Of a DNA stretch of 64,000 nt, positions 41,086 through 50,097 are shown one piece after another. Every line of letters starts with the position of its first letter. Position 1 is the first letter of the stretch. Both the position numbers and the translations under genes were made by a program. A model generated the notes under the pieces. The model was given only the letters and a program-made list of their open reading frames with translations. It was not told the origin of the DNA and did no database searches. Location of the stretch: contig CP107926.1 of assembly GCA_036015235.1 (NCBI GenBank), positions 1,612,001 through 1,676,000 of the forward strand, in the 5' to 3' direction. This DNA comes from Streptomyces sp. NBC_00433 (GTDB taxonomy: Bacteria; Actinomycetota; Actinomycetes; Streptomycetales; Streptomycetaceae).

Positions 41086-43100
41086 CCGGGCCAGTGTCGC
41101 CAGGACCCGCCGACGATGTCGCTGAGGTACCGGGTCAGCGCACCGGTGGGCTTCCGCTACCGCCTGCTTCGGCGCCGGCCTCGCCGGAGGGCGCGCAGTT
41201 GGGAGAGGAGCTGAAGGACGCGTACTGGTCGACGTGGGACGGCGCCGCGGCGCGTGCCGGTCTGCGGACGATCTTCGGCCGGCTGCCTGCGATCGTCCGT
41301 CGGGTCCTGGTCATGGCCTGGCGCGCTGATGCGCGCGCGACTGCGGCGGTGATCGTGATGCAGCTCGGGTCCGCCGCGATGGCGGCGTTCGGGCTGCTGG
41401 CGTCGATCGGCGTTCTGCAGGCCCTGTTCGCTCAGGGTGCCACGCCGGACCGCATCCGTGCGGCCGTTCCCTCGCTGGTCCTGGTGGCCGGTCTGCTGAT
41501 GGCGCGCGCGGTCCTCGACACCGGTGTCACCTTCTACCAGGCGCGGCTGACGCCCAAGGTCCGCCGCATCGTGGAGACGGAGTTCCTGCATCTGACCGCG
41601 CACGTACGGCTGGAGGCCGTCGATGACGCGGACTGGTCCGACGACTCCTACCGCGCCAACGACCGCGGCCTGTACTACGCACGCGAGTCGATCGCCCAGA
41701 TCCTCGAACTTGCCTCCGCCCTGCTGTCGCTGGCCGGTGCGGCCTCGGTGCTCACCTTCCTGCACCCTTTGCTGCTGCCGCTGCTGATCGCCTCGGTGAT
41801 CCCGCAGGGTCTGGCCTCCGTGCGGTCCGCGCGGCTGCGGTTCCTGTCCCAGGTGCGGTACAGCACGCTCCAGCGCCGTATGCGGCTGTTCACCTGGCTG
41901 CTGCTGGACCAGACCTCCGCCCCGGAGCTGCGCTCCTCGACCGCGCAGCCGGCGCTGCTGGCCGAGCACGAGCGGATCGCCGTGGCGATCGAGGAGGAGG
42001 ACACCCGTCTGGGCCGGGCCGAGGCCCGGACCGCCCTGGTGGGCCGTGCGATCGGCGGTGCCGCCACCGGGCTGACCTATGCCGCGCTGGCGTGGATGAC
42101 GATCGCGGGCTGGCTGCCGCTGGCGTCGGGAGGCGGCGCGGTGCTGGCGATCCGGGCGGCGCAGTCCACCCTGACCCGGATCGTGCTGGCCACCCACGTC
42201 GTCTACGAACACGCCCTGTGGGTGACCGACTTGACGACCTTCCTGGACAAGTGCCGCACCCTGATGCCCCGCAGCACCGGCCGGAGCCTGGCCTCCCAGG
42301 TGGGGACCATCACCGTCGACAACGTCACCTTCATCTATCCCGACGCGGCCAGGCCCGCCTTGAACGGCGTGTCGATGCGCCTGCAGGCGGGCTCCACCGT
42401 CGCGTTCGTGGGGGCCAACGGCTCGGGCAAGTCCACGCTGTCCAAGCTGCTGGCCGGCCTGTACGAACCGGCCTCCGGCGCGATCCGCTGGGACGGCACC
42501 GACGTCATGGAGGTCGACGCCGAGAGCGTCCAGGCACAGGTCGCCATGGTGCTCCAGGACCCCGTGGAATGGCCGCTGTCGGCACTGGCGAACATCACCA
42601 TCTCCACCGGCACCATCACCGAGGCCGATCCGCAGCGCGCCCACCAGGCCGCCGTGGACGCCGGCGCGGACGCGGTCATCGCGGACCTGCCGCGGCAGTG
42701 GGCCACCCCGCTGTCCCGCCGCTTCAAGGACGGCCAGCAACTGTCGGGCGGCAACTGGGCGAAGTTCGCCGTCGCCCGCGGCCTGTACAAGGACGCCGCG
42801 CTGCTCCTGCTGGACGAGCCGACCGCCAGCATGGACCCGCGCGCCGAACACGCCGTCTACACCGCCGTCCTGCGCGGGCGCCGCCGCAAGGACCGCATCA
42901 CCGTACTGATCTCCCACCGGCTGGCCAGCGTCATCGAGTGCGACCACATCTACGTCTTCCGCGACGGCCGGATCATCGAGGACGGCACCCACACCTCGCT
43001 CATGGCCGCCGGCGGCGAATACGCGGCCATGTTCACCCTCCAAGCCGCGGCCTACCGGACCGAGCCCCCGGCCGCGGGCCTCGGGGAGACGCAGGGATGA
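41082..43100 (+). CDS. ABC transporter, fused permease and ATPase
   Basis: 672 aa from GTG 41082 (GGGGTGG upstream); an in-frame GTG at 41031 would add 17 residues. The N-terminal half has about six helices (AVIVMQLGSAAMAAFGLLAS; VPSLVLVAGLLMARAVLDTG; AASVLTFLHPLLLPLLIASV; and later GAATGLTYAALAWMTIAGWL). The ATPase has Walker A GANGSGKST, Q-loop VLQDPVEWPL, signature QLSGGNWAKFAVAR, Walker B LLLLDEPTASMDPRAE and switch VLISHRLASV. This half-transporter type occurs in actinobacterial peptide and secondary-metabolite clusters. No C39 peptidase domain. Confidence 0.9.
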   Translation: MTGPVSPGPADDVAEVPGQRTGGLPLPPASAPASPEGAQLGEELKDAYWSTWDGAAARAGLRTIFGRLPAIVRRVLVMAWRADARATAAVIVMQLGSAAMAAFGLLASIGVLQALFAQGATPDRIRAAVPSLVLVAGLLMARAVLDTGVTFYQARLTPKVRRIVETEFLHLTAHVRLEAVDDADWSDDSYRANDRGLYYARESIAQILELASALLSLAGAASVLTFLHPLLLPLLIASVIPQGLASVRSARLRFLSQVRYSTLQRRMRLFTWLLLDQTSAPELRSSTAQPALLAEHERIAVAIEEEDTRLGRAEARTALVGRAIGGAATGLTYAALAWMTIAGWLPLASGGGAVLAIRAAQSTLTRIVLATHVVYEHALWVTDLTTFLDKCRTLMPRSTGRSLASQVGTITVDNVTFIYPDAARPALNGVSMRLQAGSTVAFVGANGSGKSTLSKLLAGLYEPASGAIRWDGTDVMEVDAESVQAQVAMVLQDPVEWPLSALANITISTGTITEADPQRAHQAAVDAGADAVIADLPRQWATPLSRRFKDGQQLSGGNWAKFAVARGLYKDAALLLLDEPTASMDPRAEHAVYTAVLRGRRRKDRITVLISHRLASVIECDHIYVFRDGRIIEDGTHTSLMAAGGEYAAMFTLQAAAYRTEPPAAGLGETQG

Positions 43101-43252
43101 CCTTTCCCCAGTGGCTGCGCGGTGCGCCGCGGCCTGCGCCCTCCTGGTCGTCGGGCCGTCCCCCGCCGAGGACGGGGTCGGCCGCGGCCTGGTCAACGCC
43201 GGCAGGGAAAGGGTGTTGCTACCGGTCGCCCGCGGCTTTGACCGCGACGTAG
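43097..43252 (+). CDS. Small ORF overlapping the ABC stop, possibly a gene remnant
   Basis: ATG 43097 overlaps the ABC TGA (ATGA). It encodes 51 codons (MTFPQWLRGAPRPAPSW) with Pro/Ser/Arg-rich, poorly organised sequence, and runs into the 3' end of the opposite-strand methyltransferase-fold gene. A shifted frame gives a hydrophobic CAAACALLVVGPS segment, so this may be what is left of a third operon gene. Confidence 0.25.
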   Translation: MTFPQWLRGAPRPAPSWSSGRPPPRTGSAAAWSTPAGKGCCYRSPAALTAT

Positions 43253-43947
43253 ACGGTGTTGGCGGCGGTGCGGTCCTGCAAGGGGTTGGCGAATGCGACC
43301 GTGTGGGCTTCGGCGTGGGCGAAGGCGGTGCCGAGCAGGGAGGTGAAGGCGTCGCTGGGCGGGTCGTTGGACCACAGCGCGAAGACACCGCCGGGGTGGA
43401 GGTGTTCTGCCAGGGCCCGCAGTCCGTCGGGCTGGTAGAGCGCGGCATGCCGCGGATGGAGGACGTGCTCGGGCGAGTGGTCGACATCCAGCAGAACGGC
43501 GTGGAATCGGCGCCCGGACACAGCCGGGTCGAAGCCGTCGGTTCCGGCTGCCAGGGCGAAGAAGTCGCCGTGGACGAGGCGGCAGCGGTCGTCGGCGGTC
43601 AACCGCGCGCCCAGCGGTACGAGGTGCTTGTGGTGCCACTCGATGACCTTGCTGATCGCGTCGACGACGGTCAGTGACGCCACCCGCGGGTCGTCGAGTG
43701 CCGCCACGGCCGTATAGCCCAGGCCGAGGCCCCCGACGACGACATCCACCGGCTCGTCCGGCAGTGCGGCCAGGGCGAGTTCCGTGAGTGCGGTCTCGCC
43801 CGCGGTGAAGAGGCTGGACATGAGGAACTCGTCCCCGAGCTTCACTTCGTAGACGTCGTCGCCCGAGGCGGGGTCGCGCCGCCGGCGCAGGCTGATGTCG
43901 CCCATCGGGGTGGTGGCCCAGTCGAGTTCCTCGAAACGCAAGCTCAT
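43219..43947 (-). CDS. Spermidine-synthase-fold protein
   Basis: 242 aa from ATG 43947 after AAGGAAGAG. An N-terminal beta domain (SLRFEELDWATTPMGDISLR) is followed by a Rossmann methyltransferase-type fold. GGLGLGYTAVAALDDPRVAS is the Gly-rich loop, LTVVDAISKVIEWHH the acidic motif, and FHAVLLDVDHSPEHVLHP the active-site-like Asp segment. It lacks parts of the polyamine-binding signature, so it may be a spermidine-synthase-like protein with another role. Converges on the ABC gene. Confidence 0.82.
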   Translation of the reverse strand: MSLRFEELDWATTPMGDISLRRRRDPASGDDVYEVKLGDEFLMSSLFTAGETALTELALAALPDEPVDVVVGGLGLGYTAVAALDDPRVASLTVVDAISKVIEWHHKHLVPLGARLTADDRCRLVHGDFFALAAGTDGFDPAVSGRRFHAVLLDVDHSPEHVLHPRHAALYQPDGLRALAEHLHPGGVFALWSNDPPSDAFTSLLGTAFAHAEAHTVAFANPLQDRTAANTVYVAVKAAGDR

Positions 43948-44171
43948 CCGCTCTTCCTTCTGGGCGGCTGCTGAGCAGTGCCGGCTCGGGGTGCGCCGCC
44001 TTGAGGCCTCGATGATGCCAGCGTTGCCGCCCCCCGTCGCCGCCCGACGGGCGCTACCCGGCTTCCGGACCGCCGTGACACCCCAACCCGACTTTCCGGG
44101 CGCCCTCTCCGTTCTCCTTGGCGCACTCGTCCGCCGACCGGCGCTGTCAGGGAGAACGTCCGGCGGCGGAG
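43948..44171. other. Intergenic region upstream of the spermidine-synthase-fold gene
   Basis: No gene recognised. It should hold the promoter of the leftward gene at 43947. Confidence 0.35.
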
Positions 44172-44226
44172 GGAGTCGGCAGGAGTCAGCAGGAATCGGC
44201 AGGAGTCGGGAGGAGTCGGGAGGAGG
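44172..44226. repeat. 10-bp tandem repeat, about 5.5 units
   Basis: Units GGAGTCGGCA, GGAGTCAGCA, GGAATCGGCA, GGAGTCGGGA (twice), then GGAGGA. A short minisatellite between two divergent genes; every unit carries a GGAG core. Confidence 0.8.
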
Positions 44227-44359
44227 AGGCCCTGGCCGACGCGAATCTTCCGTTCGCACGGGGGCAGGCGGACGCCAGGTTGTGCTGTCGGTCGAAGGGT
44301 CCGGGCTGCGGCATCGCGGAACCGACTCCAGGACCGTCGTCATGAAGGGGGATGGCGCA

Positions 44360-45724
44360 GTGCCAGACATGCCTGCCCAGGCGTCATCGCGGCCCGGGTC
44401 CGCCGTCTCCGACCCGCACCGGCGGGACGGCGCCGAGGCTCCGAGGGAGCAGGGCGGCACCGATGCGGCCGGGACCGGGACTGCGGGTCGCGAGGCGGCC
44501 GGTTCACAAGCGGTCGGCGCCGAGGCGGCCGGTACCGAAAAGGCCGGTCCCGCAGACGCGGGCCCCGAGACGGCCCGGCGCAGGACCGACCCTCCCGAGA
44601 GCGCGGCCGACGCGGCCGACCCGCAGCTACCCCCGGGCGGCGTACCAGGCGCAAGTCAGGCGGCCGAAGGGTGGCGGCGCAGGCTCGGCGGGGTGCCGGC
44701 CGCGCGGCGTTCCTGGTTCCAGATCGGCTTCGGGCTGGCCCTGGGCGGGAGCCTGGCATGGCTCCTGGTGCAGACCGTGCTCAAGCTCAGCGAGCTGCTG
44801 ACCCTCCTGCTGCTGGCCGTCTTCATCGCGGTCAGCCTGGAGCCGGTGGTCGCCCTGCTGGGGCGGCTCGGCCTGCGCCGGAGCTGGTCGGTGGCGGCGG
44901 TGCTCGCCGGCTTCGCCGGTGTGCTGGCGGCGTTCCTGGCTCTGGTCATCCCGCCGGTCACCGACGCGGTGAACGCGCTGAGCGACGGGATACCCCGCTG
45001 GCGCCAGCAGTTGCACGACCACCACTCCACCCTGGGGCGGCTGGAGGACCGCTACCACCTCATCGAGAAGGCGCAGTCGCGGTTGAGCGCCGGAGGTGCG
45101 TCCCAGGTGGCCGGCGGGGTGCTGGGGGCCGGCCAGCTGGTGATCAGCCTCATCACGTCCGCCGTCATCGTGATCACCGTCACCCTCTACGTGATGGCGG
45201 CGCTGCCCACGATCAAGCAGTTCTGCTACCGCTTCGTCCCCGGTACCCGGCGCCCCCGGGTGGAGGCCGTCACCGAAGAGATCCTCAGCCGCGTCGGCCG
45301 GTACATGCTCGGCAACATCGCGACCTCCGCGATCGCGGGCGTCGCCACCTTCGTGTGGTGCGAGGTCGTCGGCGTGCCCTACGCCGCCGCGCTGGGCTTC
45401 TTCGTGGCGCTGATGGACATGGTCCCCGTGGTGGGCTCGACGGTCGGCGGCATCGTGGTCAGCCTGGTGGCACTGACCGTCTCGCTCCCGGTGGCCCTTG
45501 CCACCGCGGCCTTCTACATCGGATTCCGGGTCGCCGAGGACTACCTGATCATGCCGCGGGCCATGAAATTCGCCGTGGACGTACATCCGGTGGTGACCGT
45601 CGTCGCGGTCCTGGCAGGCGGCTCACTGCTCGGCATCATCGGCGGCCTGGTGGCCATCCCGGCCGCCGTGGCCCTCGGCATCGTGCTCGACGAATACGTC
45701 TTCCCCCGCACTGACGCTTCCTGA
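44360..45724 (+). CDS. AI-2E/TqsA-family membrane protein
   Basis: 454 aa from GTG 44360 with AAGGGGG upstream; an ATG at 44342 is the alternative. The first 100 residues are disordered, rich in Ala/Gly/Glu, with a repeated AAGTE/TAGREA-like pattern. Then come eight helices typical of the family: WFQIGFGLALGGSLAWLLVQ, LLTLLLLAVFIAVSLEPVVA, VAAVLAGFAGVLAAFLALVI, and the paired C-terminal helices AAALGFFVALMDMVPVVGS and LLGIIGGLVAIPAAVALGIV. Family members export quorum signals or act as Na/H antiporters; which applies here is unknown. Confidence 0.88.
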   Translation: MPDMPAQASSRPGSAVSDPHRRDGAEAPREQGGTDAAGTGTAGREAAGSQAVGAEAAGTEKAGPADAGPETARRRTDPPESAADAADPQLPPGGVPGASQAAEGWRRRLGGVPAARRSWFQIGFGLALGGSLAWLLVQTVLKLSELLTLLLLAVFIAVSLEPVVALLGRLGLRRSWSVAAVLAGFAGVLAAFLALVIPPVTDAVNALSDGIPRWRQQLHDHHSTLGRLEDRYHLIEKAQSRLSAGGASQVAGGVLGAGQLVISLITSAVIVITVTLYVMAALPTIKQFCYRFVPGTRRPRVEAVTEEILSRVGRYMLGNIATSAIAGVATFVWCEVVGVPYAAALGFFVALMDMVPVVGSTVGGIVVSLVALTVSLPVALATAAFYIGFRVAEDYLIMPRAMKFAVDVHPVVTVVAVLAGGSLLGIIGGLVAIPAAVALGIVLDEYVFPRTDAS

Positions 45725-46104
45725 GCACGCTCGCCGCCGAGGTGCCGGGCGCCGCGAAGAAACCGCCACCTGGCCGGCGTTCGCGGCTCAACGCACGAGG
45801 CGCGGGCCGTCAGACGGCGGACATCGGCCGGCGGACATCGGTCCGCGCCAAAGCCCGATCCGCGCCCTGGTCCCGCGTCTCGCCCGGGAGAACAGTTCGC
45901 CGGCGTCTTCGTCGGCCTCGAAGCAGGCACGAAGGCCACCGGCGACCTTGGGCTCTCACGGTCCTCGCAACACCCGCGATCCGCAGGAGATCCGCACGCC
46001 GGGCTTATTCCCGTCCGCGACACCGTGAATTGTGCGATACGCCTCAGCCCCCGAAGCCGCCTGGAAACGGAATCGCCATTCCCGATGCACTAGGCTCACC
46101 CTCT
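45725..46104. other. Intergenic region with a tiny transposase scar
   Basis: Around 45850-45898 a forward frame reads SIRALVPRLAREN, matching the [14 protein letters not shown] block of the copy B-D transposases. Only about 45 bp are recognisable. No other gene was seen. Confidence 0.4.
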
Positions 46105-46124
46105 AACGGAATGGTCGTTCCGTT
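46105..46124. promoter_or_regulatory. Operator-like palindrome before the MFS gene
   Basis: AACGGAA-TGGTCG-TTCCGTT, perfect 7-bp arms with a 6-bp spacer, 20 bp before the MFS start. Its size suits a TetR dimer; the TetR gene is two genes along. Confidence 0.65.
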
Positions 46125-46143
46125 TCTTAGTCTGAGGAGTTCC

Positions 46144-47616
46144 ATGGCGTCCGAGACCCGGCGAACGAACCACCAGGTCACGTTCGCGGTTCTGGCGGCC
46201 GGTGTGGCCGCCTACGCACTGCTGCAGTCCCTGGTCACCCCCGTGCTGCCGACGATCCAGGAGAGTCTGCACACCACCCAGAACACCGTCACCTGGGTGC
46301 TGACGGCCTATCTGCTGTCGGCGTCGATATTCACCCCGATCATGGGCCGCGTCGGCGACATGATCGGCAAGGAACGCGTCTTCGTGGCGACGATGTCCGC
46401 CCTGGCGGTGGGCTCGCTGCTGGCCGCGCTCGCCACCAACGTGCAGGTGATGATCATCGCCCGCGTCATCCAGGGCATCGGAGGCGGTGTGCTGCCGCTG
46501 GCCTTCGGCATCATCCGCGACGAATTCCCGCGCGAGAAGCTGAACGGCGCGGTCGGCGCCATCGCCTCGCTGATCGCGGTCGGCTCGGGCCTCGGCATCG
46601 TGCTGGCCGGACCGATCGTCAGCGCGCTGGACTACCACTGGCTGTTCTGGCTGCCGATGATCATGACGGTGATCGCCGCCGTGGCCGCGTACTTCCTGAT
46701 TCCCGCGTCGCCGATCCGCACGCCCGGCCGAATTAGCTGGCTGCCCGCCGTCCTGCTCTCCGGCTGGCTGGTCGCCCTGCTGGTCGCGCTCAGCCAGGCA
46801 CCGGTGTGGGGCTGGGGGTCCGGCAAGGTGGTCGGCCTGCTGATCGCCGCCGTCGTGCTGGCGTACGCCTGGGTGCGGGTGGAGGTGGGCTCCGCGGTCC
46901 CGCTGATCGACATGAAGATGATGCGGCTGCCCGCGGTGTGGACCAACAACCTGGTCGCGCTGCTCTTCGGCATCGGGATGTACGCGACCTTCGCCTTCCT
47001 GCCGGAATTCGTGCAGACGCCCAAGTCCACGGGCTACGGCTTCGGTTCGAGCATCACCGAGTCTGGCCTGATCCTGCTGCCGATGTCGGTGGCCATGTTC
47101 GTCGTGGGTCTCGGCGCCAGCCGTCTCGCCCAGCGGATCGGCGGCAAGATCGTCGTCCTGATCGGGTCGTTGATCAGCACCGTCTCGCTGGCGCTGCTCG
47201 CCTTCGCGCACGGCGCGACCTGGGAGCTGTACATCGCCACCGGCGTGATGGGCATCGGCTTCGGCCTGGCCTTCTCGGCCATGTCCAGCCTGATCGTCGC
47301 CGCGGTGCCGCCGGAGCAGACCGGTGTGGCCAGCGGTATGAACGCCAACATCCGTACCATCGGCGGCTCGATCGGCGCGGCCCTGATGGCCAGCGTCGTG
47401 ACCGCGAGCCCGGCCGCCGACGGCCTGCCGCGCGAGTCCGGTTACACCAACGGCTTCGCGATGCTCGGTGCCGCGCTGCTGGTCGCCGCCTTCGCGGCGA
47501 TCCTGATCCCGGTCGGCCGGCAGAAGACCCGGCTGGTGGACTTCGCCGACGAGCCCGCGCACCCGCAGATGGCGGTGGTACCCGGCGGTACGGTCGTAGG
47601 TGACAAGCCGGAGTGA
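46144..47616 (+). CDS. MFS multidrug exporter (DHA2/14-helix type)
   Basis: 490 aa from ATG 46144 with GAGGAG 6 nt upstream. Fourteen helices. Motif A occurs as GRVGDMIGKERVFV after helix 2, and an Arg-containing helix 4 (IIARVIQGIGGGVLPLAFGI) carries the DHA2 motif B. The motif C-like GSGLGIVLAGPIVSALDYHW follows. A cytoplasmic tail (DFADEPAHPQMAVVPGG) ends the protein. Followed after 41 nt by a TetR gene; the palindrome upstream supports local repression relieved by an exported compound. Confidence 0.93.
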   Translation: MASETRRTNHQVTFAVLAAGVAAYALLQSLVTPVLPTIQESLHTTQNTVTWVLTAYLLSASIFTPIMGRVGDMIGKERVFVATMSALAVGSLLAALATNVQVMIIARVIQGIGGGVLPLAFGIIRDEFPREKLNGAVGAIASLIAVGSGLGIVLAGPIVSALDYHWLFWLPMIMTVIAAVAAYFLIPASPIRTPGRISWLPAVLLSGWLVALLVALSQAPVWGWGSGKVVGLLIAAVVLAYAWVRVEVGSAVPLIDMKMMRLPAVWTNNLVALLFGIGMYATFAFLPEFVQTPKSTGYGFGSSITESGLILLPMSVAMFVVGLGASRLAQRIGGKIVVLIGSLISTVSLALLAFAHGATWELYIATGVMGIGFGLAFSAMSSLIVAAVPPEQTGVASGMNANIRTIGGSIGAALMASVVTASPAADGLPRESGYTNGFAMLGAALLVAAFAAILIPVGRQKTRLVDFADEPAHPQMAVVPGGTVVGDKPE

Positions 47617-47657
47617 CCGACCGGCGTACGAACGGCCCGATCGACCGGGAGTGACGG

Positions 47658-48308
47658 ATGGCAGTGCACGACACGCGGGACCGGCCGATGCGGCGGGACG
47701 CCGTACGCAACCAGCAGTTGGTCATCGAGGCCGCGCGCGAGGTCGTCTCCGAATTCGGCACGGAGGCGAGCATGGAGCTGATCGCCTCGCGCGCGGGAGT
47801 CGGCGTCGGCACGGTCTACCGCCGCTTCCCCAACAAGGAGGCGCTGGTCGAGGAGATCGTCGGGCTGATGGTCCGCGAGATGGTCGACCAGGCCCGCCGC
47901 GCCCTGACGCTGAGCGACGGTACGGGACTTGAGGTCTTCCTGCGGGCCATGGGCCAGTCGCTGAGCGACCACCGGGGCTACGCGGTCAAGGCCGTCGGTC
48001 ATTCCAAGGCCGCGCAGGTCGAGCTGTTGCGCGACCTGATCACCGAACTCCTCGACCAGGCGCGGGAATACGGCCATGTCGGCCCCGGCGTCGTTCTCGG
48101 CGACGTCATGGCCATCGCCTGGGCGCTGCGCGGCATCGTGGAGACGGCGGGCCCGATCGCGCCCGAGGCGTGGCAGCGCCATCTGGACATCCAGCTCGCG
48201 GGCCTGCGCGTGATCGGCGTCCCGTCTGCGCACGCGCCCGCCACCCGCGAGCAGTTGACGCGGATCAGCGGCGGGGCGGGGCGTACGAGCTGCGGGCGCG
48301 GCCTGTAG
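47658..48308 (+). CDS. TetR-family repressor
   Basis: 216 aa from ATG 47658. N-terminal helix-turn-helix: RNQQLVIEAAREVVSEFGTE, then MELIASRAGVGVGTVYRRFP with NKEALVEEIV. The C-terminal ligand-binding domain is all-helical (LEVFLRAMGQSLSDHRGYAV). It lies directly after the MFS gene on the same strand and presumably represses it through the 46105 palindrome. Confidence 0.93.
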   Translation: MAVHDTRDRPMRRDAVRNQQLVIEAAREVVSEFGTEASMELIASRAGVGVGTVYRRFPNKEALVEEIVGLMVREMVDQARRALTLSDGTGLEVFLRAMGQSLSDHRGYAVKAVGHSKAAQVELLRDLITELLDQAREYGHVGPGVVLGDVMAIAWALRGIVETAGPIAPEAWQRHLDIQLAGLRVIGVPSAHAPATREQLTRISGGAGRTSCGRGL

Positions 48309-48458
48309 GACAGGCCGTCGGGCCGGATCCCACCGCGTCCGGCCGCCCGGCGTGCCCACCGTCACCGCCACCGGCGGGCGCCACCGAATTCGGCACACGC
48401 CTTCCGGTGGCGGTCGGGGTGTGGGGCTCGTAAAGCCGTCGCTGCAGGTGGAACTCTG
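48309..48458. other. Short intergenic stretch
   Basis: Nothing recognised apart from GC-rich inverted segments (GGCCGG...CCGGCC near 48320-48345) that may terminate the TetR operon. Confidence 0.35.
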
Positions 48459-49138
48459 GAGAGAGACCTGGGCTGGGACCATGTCCACGGGATCGTCTCA
48501 CTGCTGTACAAGGCAACTCGCAGGCTGTTGTCCGTCCCTGCGGTGCTGCTGCGCCGCGACACCACCAAGGACGCGGAGCTGCTTGTCCTCCGGCATGAGA
48601 ACGCGGTGCTACGCCGTCAGATCGCCGGCCCGGTCCGCTACGAGCCCGCGGACCGGTTCTGGCTGACTGCCCTGTCCAGGCTGATACCCCGTAGCCGCTG
48701 GCACGAAGTCTTCCCTGTCACGCCCGGCACGCTGCTGGCCCGGCATCGCAGGCTCATTGCGGCGAAGTGGGACTACAACGCCCGACGCTCCCGTACAGGG
48801 CAGCCGCCGACCAAAATGGCGCTCAAGAAGCTGATCCTGCAGCTTGCTCGAGAGAACGCGCAGTGGGGCCACAGGCGGATCCAGGGCGAGCCGGCCCGCC
48901 TCGGTCATCCGATCGCCGCGTCCACGGTCTGGGAGATCCTGCACGCGGCGGGCATCGACCCGGCCCCGCGACGTAGCGGACCGACCTGGAGGGAATTCCT
49001 CACCAGCCAGGCCCAGGGCATCATCGCCGCCGACTTCTTCCACCTCGACACTGCCACTGGACGCAGGCTGTACACGCGCAGGGAGTCTCTGCGCTTCCTA
49101 TTGCGCGACCGCGACGGCAAATACGGGCGGTCCTTCGA
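48459..49138 (+). pseudogene. IS481/IS3-like transposase, internal deletion and lost C-terminus
   Basis: Reads VHGIVSLLYKATRRLLSVPA, DAELLVLRHENAVLRRQIAG, LARENAQWGHRRIQGEPARL and FLTSQAQGIIAADFFHLDTA (first Asp), then GRRLYTRRESLRFLLRDRDG. Comparison with the copy at 61608-62075 shows about 45 codons missing between RRLY and ESLRF. Homology ends near 49138, just before the IS5 element at 49160. Confidence 0.78.
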
Positions 49139-49257
49139 GACGATGGCGATGTCCAGTCCTGTGAGAGGGCGGTATGTGACGTGATGCCGCGTTTGTTGTC
49201 GCTGGAACGTGTGGCGCAGGGGCATCGGCGCTGATCGGGGAGTTCTGTCGTGCTGGA

Positions 49258-50097
49258 GTGTTCTTCGTGAGCGACCGCCAGCCCTACAAGAGCGACTTGT
49301 CCGACGAGCGGTGGGCCCTGATCGAGCCCGTCATCGCCTCCTGGAAGGCTCGGCATCCCTCCGTCAGCGGCCACCAGGGCGCCTACGCGATGCGGGAGAT
49401 CGTCAACGCCCTACTCTACCAGTCCCGTACCGGCTGCCAGTGGGACTACCTCCCCCACGACCTGCCCCCGGTCGGCGCGGTGAAGTACTACTTCTACACG
49501 TGGCGCGATGACGGCACCGACCAGACCATCCACGACCTGCTGCGCTGGCAGGTGCGCGAGAGCCGGGGGCGCAAGGCCGACCCCAGCCTGGTGGTGCTCG
49601 ACACCCAGAGCCTGCACGCGGCCGTCGGAGTGCCCGCCGACACCACCGGAAGGGACGCGGCAAAAAAAGTCCCGGGCCGCAAGCGCGGCCTGGCAGTTGA
49701 TGTTCTCGGTCTGGTGATCGCGGTGGTGGTGCTGGCCGCGTCCGCGCACGACAACGCCGCCGGCATCGCCTTGCTGGACAAGGTCGCCGCCGACACCGAC
49801 ACGGTGCAGAAGGCCCTGGTGGACCAGGGGTTCAAGAACGCTGTCATCGACCACGGGCGGAAGGTGGGCATCGACGTCGAAGTCGTCGAGCGTAACCCGG
49901 AGGGCAGCGGGTTCGTCCCGCAGCCCAAGAGGTGGGTGGTGGAGCAGGTGAACGGGATCATGACGCTGCACCGCAGGCTGGTACGGGACTACGAACACCG
50001 GCCCGCCTCTGCCGAGTCGAGGGTGTACTGGGCCATAAGCGACCGGATGGCCCGGATACTGACCGCGACCTCCACCCCCACCTGGCGCAGCGCGTGA
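49258..50097 (+). CDS. IS5-family transposase, intact
   Basis: 279 aa. The N-terminal DUF4096-type domain is YKSDLSDERWALIEPVIASW, NALLYQSRTGCQWDYLPHDL and YYFYTWRDDGTDQTIHDLLR. The catalytic part has VVLDTQSLHAAVG (first Asp), KRGLAVDVLGLVIAVVVLAA, LVDQGFKNAVIDHG (second Asp region) and QVNGIMTLHRRLVRDYEHRP (Glu of the DDE triad near the C-terminus). Length and order are normal, so this is one of the few transposases here that could be active. Confidence 0.9.
   Translation: MFFVSDRQPYKSDLSDERWALIEPVIASWKARHPSVSGHQGAYAMREIVNALLYQSRTGCQWDYLPHDLPPVGAVKYYFYTWRDDGTDQTIHDLLRWQVRESRGRKADPSLVVLDTQSLHAAVGVPADTTGRDAAKKVPGRKRGLAVDVLGLVIAVVVLAASAHDNAAGIALLDKVAADTDTVQKALVDQGFKNAVIDHGRKVGIDVEVVERNPEGSGFVPQPKRWVVEQVNGIMTLHRRLVRDYEHRPASAESRVYWAISDRMARILTATSTPTWRSA

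Noticed and set aside
41157..43487. 776-codon reverse frame under the ABC gene
   Set aside because: Antisense shadow; the forward strand has all ABC motifs in order.
44172..44226. CRISPR-like array
   Set aside because: Units are 10 bp and contiguous with no spacers; it is a simple tandem repeat.
46096..47562. 488-codon reverse frame under the MFS gene
   Set aside because: Asp/Arg/Gln/His-rich shadow product typical of antisense frames in high-GC DNA.
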